Source: an uncultured Oscillibacter sp. (GTDB taxonomy: Bacteria > Bacillota > Clostridia > Oscillospirales > Oscillospiraceae). From it: 5,211 nt of DNA. Shown here piece after piece: positions 1 to 5,211 of the stretch. Within the stretch, counting starts at the first letter, position 1. Every line of letters begins with the position of its first letter. The stretch is taken from positions 1-5,211 of the forward strand of contig CAMHDB010000143.1 of the NCBI GenBank assembly GCA_946183715.1. Reading direction: 5' to 3'. Made by a program: the position numbers and the translations under genes. The notes below the pieces were generated by a model that worked only from the letters and a program-made list of their open reading frames with translations, did not search any database and was not told the DNA's origin.

Positions 1-198
1 GCGGAGCTGGATGTCCATGACCTGATAGTAGGGGTTGTTCATCGTCATATAGGTTGCCCCGAAGACGAGTCGGTTTTCCGTCTGGCTTGCGGAAACGTCG
101 CGTGGCCAGAAGAAGAGCAGGCAGGCCGTCATGAGTAAGGGGAAAACCGCCGTCAGGGTTCCTATGCCGAGAACCGCCCGCTTTGAGATACGCTTCAC
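1..198 (-). CDS. Sugar ABC transporter substrate-binding protein, N-terminal fragment
   Basis: Only the first 66 codons lie in the window; the gene continues past the left edge. The start is GTG at 196-198, chosen because a GGGAGG ribosome-binding site sits 9 nt upstream. The protein begins with a basic stretch (KRISKR, residues 2-7) and a long hydrophobic segment (about 8-31), followed by a plausible signal peptidase I site after VSA (residues 35-37). The mature start, FGATYMTMNNPYYQVMD (46-62), resembles the first beta strand and ligand loop of ribose/galactose-type periplasmic binding proteins (Peripla_BP_4 class) of Firmicutes. It would bind a sugar outside the membrane and deliver it to an ABC permease, presumably encoded further left. 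The sugar cannot be told from this fragment. A Cys at residue 26 (LMTAC) is a poor lipobox because hydrophobic residues continue after it, so anchoring could be by an uncleaved signal. The TreR-type regulator gene lies directly upstream in the same direction, but this gene also has its own promoter. Confidence 0.8.
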   Translation of the reverse strand, partial: MKRISKRAVLGIGTLTAVFPLLMTACLLFFWPRDVSASQTENRLVFGATYMTMNNPYYQVMDIQLR

Positions 199-207
199 GG
201 AATGTCG

Positions 208-213
208 CCTCCC
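208..213 (-). promoter_or_regulatory. Ribosome-binding site of the sugar-binding protein gene
   Basis: GGGAGG on the minus strand, with 9 nt to the GTG at 198. It decides the non-ATG start: the first in-frame ATG lies inside the hydrophobic signal segment (residue 23) and has no comparable site. Confidence 0.8.
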
Positions 214-239
214 GCGGTCAAAATAACAGGAAACGGGCA

Positions 240-256
240 GTCCGGAAAATCCGGAC
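240..256. repeat. Perfect 17-bp inverted repeat in the leader (operator candidate)
   Basis: GTCCGGA - AAA - TCCGGAC is a perfect 7-bp inverted repeat with a 3-bp centre. It lies about 25-40 nt downstream of the expected transcription start of the sugar-binding protein gene and about 40 nt upstream of its start codon. Its position fits either a repressor operator acting as a roadblock or an RNA hairpin in the leader. The GT...AC ends fit the loose rule for GntR-family operators, but no link to the adjacent regulator is shown. The half-sequence ATTTTCCGGA (minus strand of 241-250) occurs again on the plus strand at 343-352, on the other side of the promoter. Confidence 0.55.
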
Positions 257-286
257 GACCGTCCCCTTGCAGACAAGCCCTTTCGA

Positions 287-315
287 ATTGTAACACACCC
301 GGGCGCGGATGTGAA
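287..315 (-). promoter_or_regulatory. Sigma-A-type promoter of the sugar-binding protein gene
   Basis: On the minus strand, TTCACA (310-315) and TACAAT (287-292) are separated by exactly 17 bp. Each differs from consensus at one position, and a TG one base before the -10 gives an extended -10. Transcription would start near 280, leaving a leader of roughly 80 nt. No convincing terminator is seen between the upstream regulator gene and this promoter, so read-through from the regulator is also possible. Confidence 0.75.
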
Positions 316-330
316 GTGAGGATTATCACA
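315..330 (-). promoter_or_regulatory. Possible CRP-like activator site
   Basis: TGTGA - taatcc - TCACT on the minus strand matches the TGTGA-N6-TCACA pattern of CRP-type sites at 9 of 10 defined positions. Its centre is about 42 bp upstream of the predicted start, the class II activator position, and it abuts the -35 box. CRP/FNR-family proteins exist in Clostridia, but cAMP-CRP control of sugar genes is not usual there, so this may be chance. Confidence 0.22.
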
Positions 331-374
331 AAATGTCCTGATATTTTCCGGAACTTTCCGCTTTCCGCACAATC

Positions 375-1097
375 TCACGGTTTTTTCTTGCGCTGTATCA
401 GGCCGTAGAATACGAAGCGGTCGGGGTGGTGCCGGGACTGCGTGTGCTCAAAGAGTACCCCGCTGGCGTTGTATGTCCAACTCGTGACCACGGCCATACA
501 GTTCCGCTCGCCCAGCGCGATGTATTTCCGGTCGAGTTCCGTACAGGGCCCGACGGTGTAGCGCCTCTGCGTCGTGACGATGCTCTCGCCCAGTACGCCT
601 TCCACGTATGCGTACACGGATTTCTCGGCGATTTCCGGTGTCAAGTTGCGCACCACGTCGCGGAGGAAGTAATTCTCGTCGAGGATGAGCGCCTCGCCGT
701 TGAGGTAGCGCACGCGGCGGAGGTGGTATAGCGGACTGCCCTCCGGGAATCCGGTCAGCTCCGACAGGTTTTTGTCGGCGAACAGTTCGGTAAAGTAAAT
801 GACCTTCGTCGTCAGCGACAGGTGATTCCGCTCGGCGGCCTCCTCCATGCTCTCAATACCGCTGATGAGAAGCTGTTTCTCAACCGGAAGGCGGCGCAGA
901 ATCAGCACGCCCTTCCCGTGGACGCTCTGCACGTAGCCCTCCTCGACCAGACGCGCCACCGCGCGCCGGACGGTATTCCGCGAACAGTGGAAGCGTTCCG
1001 TGAGACGGTGTTCCGACGGAAGGGAGCCTTCGTACTCCCGCGTTTCAATCGAACGGCGGAGCTGTTCGTATATCGCCTCATATTTCGCCGCAGGCAT
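375..1097 (-). CDS. treR: TreR-type GntR/UTRA transcriptional repressor
   Basis: A 240-residue DNA-binding regulator of the GntR family, HutC (UTRA) subfamily. Residues 5-68 form the winged helix-turn-helix: SLPSEHRLTERF (25-36), then CSRNTVRRAVARLVEEGY (38-55) as turn and recognition helix, and the wing VHGKGVLIL (59-67). Residues 78-232 form the UTRA effector domain, with the signatures ISGIESMEE (78-86), LNGEALILDENYF (132-144), LTPEIAEKSVYAY (152-164) and the closing QSRHHPDRFVF (220-230). From memory these follow Bacillus subtilis TreR, the trehalose-6-phosphate-responsive repressor, almost in register, and the length is about the same. The start is the ATG at 1095-1097, with GGAGGT 7 nt upstream; the longer reading from 1163 runs through the promoter and is rejected. 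The family call is secure. Trehalose as the signal is an inference, since no trehalose phosphorylase, hydrolase or PTS gene is visible and the neighbour is a sugar-binding protein of the ribose class. A basic QRKKKP tail replaces the usual FARR-type end. Confidence 0.92.
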   Translation of the reverse strand: MPAAKYEAIYEQLRRSIETREYEGSLPSEHRLTERFHCSRNTVRRAVARLVEEGYVQSVHGKGVLILRRLPVEKQLLISGIESMEEAAERNHLSLTTKVIYFTELFADKNLSELTGFPEGSPLYHLRRVRYLNGEALILDENYFLRDVVRNLTPEIAEKSVYAYVEGVLGESIVTTQRRYTVGPCTELDRKYIALGERNCMAVVTSWTYNASGVLFEHTQSRHHPDRFVFYGLIQRKKKP

Positions 1098-1104
1098 GGA
1101 CGCC

Positions 1105-1110
1105 ACCTCC
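1105..1110 (-). promoter_or_regulatory. Ribosome-binding site that fixes the regulator start
   Basis: GGAGGT on the minus strand, 7 nt before the ATG at 1097. It lies only a few nucleotides after the predicted transcription start near 1113, so the leader is very short (about 16 nt). Confidence 0.85.
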
Positions 1111-1119
1111 CCGACTGAA

Positions 1120-1148
1120 AATATATCATATCTGTTGTGCCGCGTCAA
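1120..1148 (-). promoter_or_regulatory. Sigma-A-type promoter of the GntR regulator gene
   Basis: TTGACG (1143-1148) and TATATT (1120-1125) on the minus strand, separated by 17 bp. The first is one base off the -35 consensus, and the second has two mismatches to the -10 TATAAT. It lies between the hairpin behind guaB and the regulator's RBS, so the regulator is transcribed separately from the purine genes. No clear palindromic operator overlaps it; the AT-rich GATATGATATATT stretch around the -10 is only weakly symmetrical. Confidence 0.78.
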
Positions 1149-1161
1149 GGGATGCGCTAGC

Positions 1162-1191
1162 AAGCCTCCCCCGTGTCAACAGGGGAGGCTT
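1162..1191 (-). terminator. Strong hairpin behind guaB, probable terminator of the purine unit
   Basis: AAGCCTCCCC (1162-1171) and GGGGAGGCTT (1182-1191) form a perfect 10-bp inverted repeat around a 10-nt loop, starting 10 nt after the guaB stop. Position and strength point to transcription termination or 3'-end protection. There is no U-run on either side (GCTTGCTAG follows on the minus strand), so it is not a textbook intrinsic terminator. A weaker alternative pairing, CGTGT (1172-1176) with ACACG (1195-1199), would compete with it. It could also be a copy of a dispersed palindromic repeat of the kind common in gut Clostridia, which the single window cannot show. Confidence 0.6.
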
Positions 1192-1201
1192 CATACACGC
1201 G

Positions 1202-2707
1202 TCATTTAGTGCCGTTGGTGGTATCCTTCAAGAGCACGTCGTGCGCGCCGCCCTCGACTATCGACACCGACGAGACCAGCGTCAGCTTTGCCTTGTCGCG
1301 GAGTTCGGGAATCGTCAGCGCGCCGCAGTTGCACATGGTGGAGCGGATTTTCGCCAGCGTCGAGGCCATGCCGTCCGACAGCGCCCCCGCGTAGGGCACG
1401 TAGGAATCCACGCCTTCCTCAAAGCTCAGCTTCGACGCCCCGCCCAAGTCGTACCGTTGCCAGTTGCGCGCGCGCGCGCTCCCCTCGCCCCAGTATTCCT
1501 TCATGTAGCTCCCGCCCATGAGGATTTTGTTGCTCGGCGACTCGTCGAACCGGGAGAAGTAGCGGCCCAGCATGCAGAAGTCGGCGCCCATCGCAAGGGC
1601 CAGCGTGATGTGGTAGTCCTGCACGATTCCGCCGTCGGCGCAGAGCGGCACGTAGACGCCGGTTTCGGCAAAGTATTCGTCACGGGTTTTGGCGGTGTCG
1701 ATAACCGCCGTGGCCTGTCCGCGCCCGATACCCTTCGTTTCGCGGGTGATGCAAATCGACCCGCCGCCGATTCCGATTTTCACGAAATCCGCGCCCGCGT
1801 CGGCGAGGAACCGGAAGCCGTCGCCGTCGACGACGTTCCCCGCGCCGACCTTCACCTTGTCGCCGTAGCGGGAGCGAATCCAAGAGAGCGTCCGCGACTG
1901 CCACTCCGAAAAGCCCTCCGACGAGTCGATGACGAGTACGTCTACGCCCGCCTCGACCAGCGCCGGGACGCGTTCCTCGTAGTCGCGGGTATTGATTCCC
2001 GCGCCGACGACGTAGCGCTTTTTGCCGTCGAGGAGTTCCAGCGGGTTTTCCTTGTGGGAATCGTAGTCCTTGCGGAACACGAACGAATCAAGATACCCGT
2101 CCGGCGTGACAATCGGCAACGCGTTCAGCTTGTGCTCCCACAGAATGTCGTTGGCCTCGCTGAGCGTCACGCCCGCCTTCGCCGTGACAAGTTTCGCGAC
2201 GGGCGTCATGAAATCGGCGACCTTCGTTTCCAGTGACATCCGGCTCACCCGGTAGTCGCGGCTCGTGACAAGCCCCAACAGCTTTCCGGTTCCGGTGCCG
2301 TCCTCCGTGACTGCCATCGTGGAGTAGCCTGTACGCTCCTTCAGGGCCAGCACGTCGGCGAGGGTGTCGCCGATTTTCAGGTTGCTCGCGCTGACGACAA
2401 AGCCCGCTTTTGTACGCTTGACGCGGCGAACCATGTCGGCCTGTTCGGCTATCGGCTGGGAGACGTAGATAAAGGCGATTCCGCCCTCTTTGGCCAGCGC
2501 GACGCCCATCTTTTCCCCGGACACCGCCTGCATGACGGCGGACACCATGGGGACATTCATTGTCAGGGGGGATTCCTCGCCCCGGCGGAACTTCACGACC
2601 GGGGTCTGGAGCGACACGTTCGCCGGGATACACTCCGAGGAGGAGTAGCCCGGGACAAGAAGGTATTCGCTGAACGTGTGGGACGGTTCCGGGAAAAAGT
2701 ATGCCAT
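1202..2707 (-). CDS. guaB: Inosine-5'-monophosphate dehydrogenase, Tritrichomonas-like type
   Basis: A cytosolic enzyme, normally a tetramer, that oxidises IMP to XMP with NAD+, the first committed step to GMP. It has 501 residues from the ATG at 2705-2707, which has GAGGTG 6 nt upstream. The catalytic barrel surrounds a CBS pair at about residues 100-220 (DFMTPV at 165-170, LNALPIV at 194-200). The active-site loop GIGGGSICITRE (312-323) carries the thioimidate cysteine C319. D358 in CADGG would contact the IMP ribose, GRYF (381-384) follows, and the mobile flap ends in ARNWQRYDLGG (413-423) with the R418-Y419 pair that activates water. The start (HTFSEYLLVPG), the flap and the tail (STMCNCGALTIP, SIVEGGAHDV) match the Tritrichomonas foetus enzyme as I remember it, including the residue numbers. 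Most bacterial GuaB proteins instead have GPGSICTTR and a different flap. It follows purL by 14 nt, so it is translated from the same message. A hairpin ends the unit. Confidence 0.97.
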   Translation of the reverse strand: MAYFFPEPSHTFSEYLLVPGYSSSECIPANVSLQTPVVKFRRGEESPLTMNVPMVSAVMQAVSGEKMGVALAKEGGIAFIYVSQPIAEQADMVRRVKRTKAGFVVSASNLKIGDTLADVLALKERTGYSTMAVTEDGTGTGKLLGLVTSRDYRVSRMSLETKVADFMTPVAKLVTAKAGVTLSEANDILWEHKLNALPIVTPDGYLDSFVFRKDYDSHKENPLELLDGKKRYVVGAGINTRDYEERVPALVEAGVDVLVIDSSEGFSEWQSRTLSWIRSRYGDKVKVGAGNVVDGDGFRFLADAGADFVKIGIGGGSICITRETKGIGRGQATAVIDTAKTRDEYFAETGVYVPLCADGGIVQDYHITLALAMGADFCMLGRYFSRFDESPSNKILMGGSYMKEYWGEGSARARNWQRYDLGGASKLSFEEGVDSYVPYAGALSDGMASTLAKIRSTMCNCGALTIPELRDKAKLTLVSSVSIVEGGAHDVLLKDTTNGTK

Positions 2708-2713
2708 GATACG

Positions 2714-2719
2714 CACCTC
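2714..2719 (-). promoter_or_regulatory. Ribosome-binding site of guaB in the purL-guaB junction
   Basis: GAGGTG on the minus strand, 6 nt before the guaB ATG and just past the purL TAA (2722-2724). It rules out the in-frame reading that extends upstream to 3055, which would run through the end of purL. The 14-nt gap has no room for a promoter, so guaB depends on transcription from purL, unless a promoter lies inside purL. Confidence 0.85.
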
Positions 2720-2721
2720 GC

Positions 2722-5211
2722 TTATAATTTGAAATAGTCCTTTGCGGAATCGAACAGGCCCAAGTCGTAGTCGCCGGGGACATTGCGGTAGAGCGCCGGG
2801 CCAACGCGCTCCGAGTGTCCCATCTTGCCGAATACGCGCCCGTCCGGCGACAGCAGGCCCTCTACGGCCCATACCGACCCGTTCGGGTTGTACTCCACAT
2901 CCATGGACGGGTTGCCCTTCAAGTCGACGTACTGCGTGGCAATCTGCCCGTTCGCGCCGAGTTTCGTCAGCAGGTCGTTGGGGCACAGGAAGCGCCCTTC
3001 GCCGTGGGAAATCGGCACGTTCACAATATCGCCCTCGCGCACGCGCGACAGCCACGGCGAACGCCGCGACGCGACCCGCGTCCGGACAATCCGCGACTGG
3101 TGCCGCCCGATGACGTTGTAACTGAGCGTGGGGCAGCCGGCCTCCATGTCGCGAATTTCGCCGTAGGGCACGAGGCCGAGCTTGACGAGCGCCTGAAAGC
3201 CGTTGCAGACGCCTAACATGAGGCCGCCGCGCGCTTTGAGCAGTTCCATGACGGCGTCGGACACGCCCGGATTCCGGAAAAACGCCGTAATGAACTTCCC
3301 GGAGCCGTCCGGCTCGTCGCCGCCAGAAAAGCCGCCCGGGATGAAAATAATCTGGCTGTCCGCGACCCTCCCGGCGAAACGCTTCGCGGATTCCTCCACG
3401 CCCTCCGCCGACTGGTTGTTAATCACGAAAATTTCGGCGTCCAGTCCGGCGCGTATCGCGGCGCGCGCGCTGTCGTACTCGCAATTGGTGCCCGGGAATA
3501 CCGGAATCAGTACGCGCGGCGTCGCAACGCCGACTTTGGGCGCGACCTTCTCGCGCGGCCCGGTGTCGGTCAGGACGGGCGCCCACGTTTCCTCGGTCTC
3601 CGCGCGGTTCGGGTACACGTCTTCTAAGACGCCTTCGTTTAACGCAATCAGTTCTCTGACCGCCGCGCGGTCGTCGCCGATGCTTACGACGGGCTCCAGC
3701 GTCGTGACGCCGATTTGTACGGCCTCCCCGACTTCCTCCGACAACTCCGCGACAATCGCGCCCGGACAGGGAGCGTACCACGGAATATCGGCCTCGGTTT
3801 CGGCGCGGAATCCGACGTGATTGCCGAACGACATTTTCATGACGGCTTCGGCTACGCCGTACTCCACCGCCCACGCCGCCTTGACTTTCCCGGCCTGACA
3901 GAGCGCGTGGAACTTGTCCCACTCCGTTTTCAGCTCGGTATAGTCCGACGAGCCTCCGAACAGGTACACCGGGTTTCCGTACTTCTTCCCGGCGCGCTTG
4001 AACTCCGGCGACAGAATGTCAGCGGCCTTCGCCGGGGCAATCGCGAACGAGACTAACGTCGGCGGCACGTCCATGTCAAGGAACGAACCCGACATGGAAT
4101 CCTTTCCGCCAATCGCCGCCACGCCAAAGCCCAACTGCGCGTCCAGCGCGCCCAGCAGTGCCGCGAACGGTACGCCCCAGCGCGTCGGCTCCTGCCGGAG
4201 TTTCTCGAAATACTCTTGGAATGTCAGATACGCGTCGCGGTAGTCGCAACCCGCCGCGCACAGCTTCGCGAGCGAGACTGTCACGCTCCGCCGCGCCCCC
4301 TCGAACGGGTCCGCCGACATCGCCTCCGGGTCGAATCCCCATGACATCACGCTACAGTCTTCTGTCTCCTGCCCGGGGAGTACGGGCAACAGCGCCGCCA
4401 TGACCTGCGTCGGGGTTTTCTGCGCCACGCCCCCGAACGGCATGAGTACCGAACCCGCGCCGACCGTAGAATCAAAGCGTTCGGCCAGTCCGCGCCGCGA
4501 CGCCGTGCGCAAGTCCGACGCCATGCCGCGCAAGGTGTCCGGGAACGCCTCCGGGGCCGTCCGGCGCTCCGCTACCTCTACAGTAATATGCTTCTCCGCG
4601 CCGTTCGTATTCAGGAACGCCCGCGACAGGTTGACGATTGTCGCGCCCTGCCACTTCATGACCATGCGCGGCGCGTCCGTCACCTCCGCCACCGGGTACG
4701 CCTCTAAATTCTCGCGTTCCGCCGCCGCCGTCAGCGCGTCCACGTTCTCCGGCGCGACGACCACCGCCATTCGTTCCTGCGATTCCGAAATCGCAAGCTC
4801 CGTTCCGTCGAGGCCTTCGTACTTCTTCCGAACCGCGTCCAGATTGATTTCCAGCCCGTCGGCGAGTTCCCCGATTGCCACGCTCACGCCGCCCGCCCCG
4901 AAATCGTTACAGCGCTTGACAAGGCGCGTCACCGCCGCGTCGCGGAACAGGCGTTGTAATTTACGCTCTTCGGGGGCGTTGCCCTTCTGTACTTCGCTCG
5001 CCATCGTCGACAGCGACTTTTGATTGTGGCTCTTCGACGAACCCGTCGCGCCGCCGATTCCGTCGCGCCCGGTACGCCCGCCGAGGAGTATCACGACATC
5101 CCCCGGCGCGGGGCGCTCCCTGACGACATTCCCAGCCGGGGCCGCGCCCACGACCGCGCCGATTTCCATATGTTTCGCCACGTATCCGGGGTGGTAAAGC
5201 TCGCTGACAAG
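2722..5211 (-). CDS. purL: Phosphoribosylformylglycinamidine synthase, single-chain PurL-PurQ type, 5'-truncated by window edge
   Basis: Converts FGAR, ATP and glutamine to FGAM in the fourth step of de novo purine synthesis. The last 829 residues are present; the open frame continues past the right edge, beginning LVSELYHPGYVAKHMEIGAV. About 400 N-terminal residues should be missing, judging from a clostridial-type length near 1,240 (from memory). Fragment residues 44-62 (GGRTGRDGIGGATGSSKSH) and 104-110 (FGAGGVS) belong to the first AIRS-like half. Residues 250-460 form the second half, with GGKDSMSG (368-375). Residues 565-829 are a fused class I glutamine amidotransferase: PGTNCE (573-578), PGGFSGGDE (625-633), the nucleophile C669 in GVCNGFQAL, SHGEGRF, and H799/E801 of the triad in GHSER. 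It is thus the large form that needs no separate PurQ or PurS, unlike Bacillus. All key residues in view are intact and I see no frameshift. The GTG at 5181 is an internal valine, not a start. guaB follows after 14 nt. Confidence 0.97.
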   Translation of the reverse strand, partial: LVSELYHPGYVAKHMEIGAVVGAAPAGNVVRERPAPGDVVILLGGRTGRDGIGGATGSSKSHNQKSLSTMASEVQKGNAPEERKLQRLFRDAAVTRLVKRCNDFGAGGVSVAIGELADGLEINLDAVRKKYEGLDGTELAISESQERMAVVVAPENVDALTAAAERENLEAYPVAEVTDAPRMVMKWQGATIVNLSRAFLNTNGAEKHITVEVAERRTAPEAFPDTLRGMASDLRTASRRGLAERFDSTVGAGSVLMPFGGVAQKTPTQVMAALLPVLPGQETEDCSVMSWGFDPEAMSADPFEGARRSVTVSLAKLCAAGCDYRDAYLTFQEYFEKLRQEPTRWGVPFAALLGALDAQLGFGVAAIGGKDSMSGSFLDMDVPPTLVSFAIAPAKAADILSPEFKRAGKKYGNPVYLFGGSSDYTELKTEWDKFHALCQAGKVKAAWAVEYGVAEAVMKMSFGNHVGFRAETEADIPWYAPCPGAIVAELSEEVGEAVQIGVTTLEPVVSIGDDRAAVRELIALNEGVLEDVYPNRAETEETWAPVLTDTGPREKVAPKVGVATPRVLIPVFPGTNCEYDSARAAIRAGLDAEIFVINNQSAEGVEESAKRFAGRVADSQIIFIPGGFSGGDEPDGSGKFITAFFRNPGVSDAVMELLKARGGLMLGVCNGFQALVKLGLVPYGEIRDMEAGCPTLSYNVIGRHQSRIVRTRVASRRSPWLSRVREGDIVNVPISHGEGRFLCPNDLLTKLGANGQIATQYVDLKGNPSMDVEYNPNGSVWAVEGLLSPDGRVFGKMGHSERVGPALYRNVPGDYDLGLFDSAKDYFKL

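Noticed and set aside
80..130. Lipoprotein signal (LMTAC) in the sugar-binding protein
   Set aside because: Met at -3 is unusual and the residues after the Cys (LLFFWP) are hydrophobic, unlike a lipoprotein tether; a signal peptidase I site after VSA fits better, though this is not certain.
202..408. Plus-strand open frame of 68 codons across the intergenic region
   Set aside because: It covers the promoter and repeats on the other strand, has no RBS before its ATG, and its peptide is low-complexity in character with no family resemblance.
1098..1163. A 22-residue N-terminal extension of the regulator starting at 1163
   Set aside because: It would be translated from the hairpin arm and across the -35, -10 and RBS; the ATG at 1097 has a perfect RBS and gives the normal GntR N-terminus.
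1174..1205. TTGACA in the hairpin loop as a -35 box
   Set aside because: Seventeen bases downstream on the minus strand there is only CGCATC, with no usable -10; the promoter at 1120-1148 is far better.
1241..2236. Long plus-strand open frame opposite guaB (331 codons)
   Set aside because: It is antisense to a clear conserved gene, is rich in Arg, Ala and Val as expected from GC-rich reverse reading, has no RBS and matches no family. The same holds for the other open frames opposite or out of frame with purL, guaB and the regulator.
2708..3055. A longer in-frame reading upstream of guaB up to 3055
   Set aside because: It overlaps the 3' end of purL out of frame and its peptide resembles nothing; the ATG at 2707 has an RBS and gives the family N-terminus.
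5179..5181. GTG at 5181 as the purL start
   Set aside because: The frame stays open to the window edge with the conserved LVSELYHPGY sequence in front, so this GTG is an internal valine codon.

Overview
The window is a piece of a GC-rich bacterial chromosome with four genes, all on the minus strand. In transcription order (right to left) they are: the C-terminal two thirds of a large fused formylglycinamidine ribonucleotide synthase (purL, running off the right edge), an IMP dehydrogenase (guaB), a GntR/UTRA-family regulator of the TreR type, and the N-terminus of a sugar-binding protein of an ABC transporter (running off the left edge). The single-chain PurL with a C-terminal glutaminase, the strong Shine-Dalgarno sites (GGAGGT, GGGAGG), the sigma-A-like promoters and a TreR-like repressor next to a sugar transporter all suggest a high-GC Clostridia member, perhaps a gut Oscillospiraceae/Ruminococcaceae relative. 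The lineage is an inference; there is no rRNA or other marker to fix it.

Layout. Positions 2722-5211 encode purL. Only 14 nt, carrying a GAGGTG ribosome-binding site, separate its stop from the guaB start at 2707, so the two are almost certainly one transcript. This couples step four of de novo purine synthesis to the first committed step of guanine nucleotide synthesis. guaB ends at 1202 and is followed within 10 nt by a perfect 10-bp GC-rich hairpin (1162-1191), the probable end of the purine operon although it lacks a T-run. A fresh promoter (1120-1148) then drives the regulator gene (375-1097), whose start is fixed by its RBS. A second well-formed promoter (287-315), surrounded by inverted repeats, drives the sugar-binding protein gene, which starts with GTG at 198.

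The genes therefore fall into two unrelated units: a purine nucleotide unit, and a carbohydrate-uptake unit with its own regulator. The most notable item is the IMP dehydrogenase. It is of the rare type best known from the protozoan parasite Tritrichomonas foetus, with catalytic residues falling at the same residue numbers as I recall for the parasite enzyme. The second item of interest is the 176-bp control region between the regulator and the transporter gene, which holds a near-consensus promoter, a 17-bp perfect inverted repeat, a distal copy of its half, and two mutually exclusive small hairpins. I saw no mobile element, CRISPR array, tRNA, rRNA or defence system; most of the window is ordinary metabolism.
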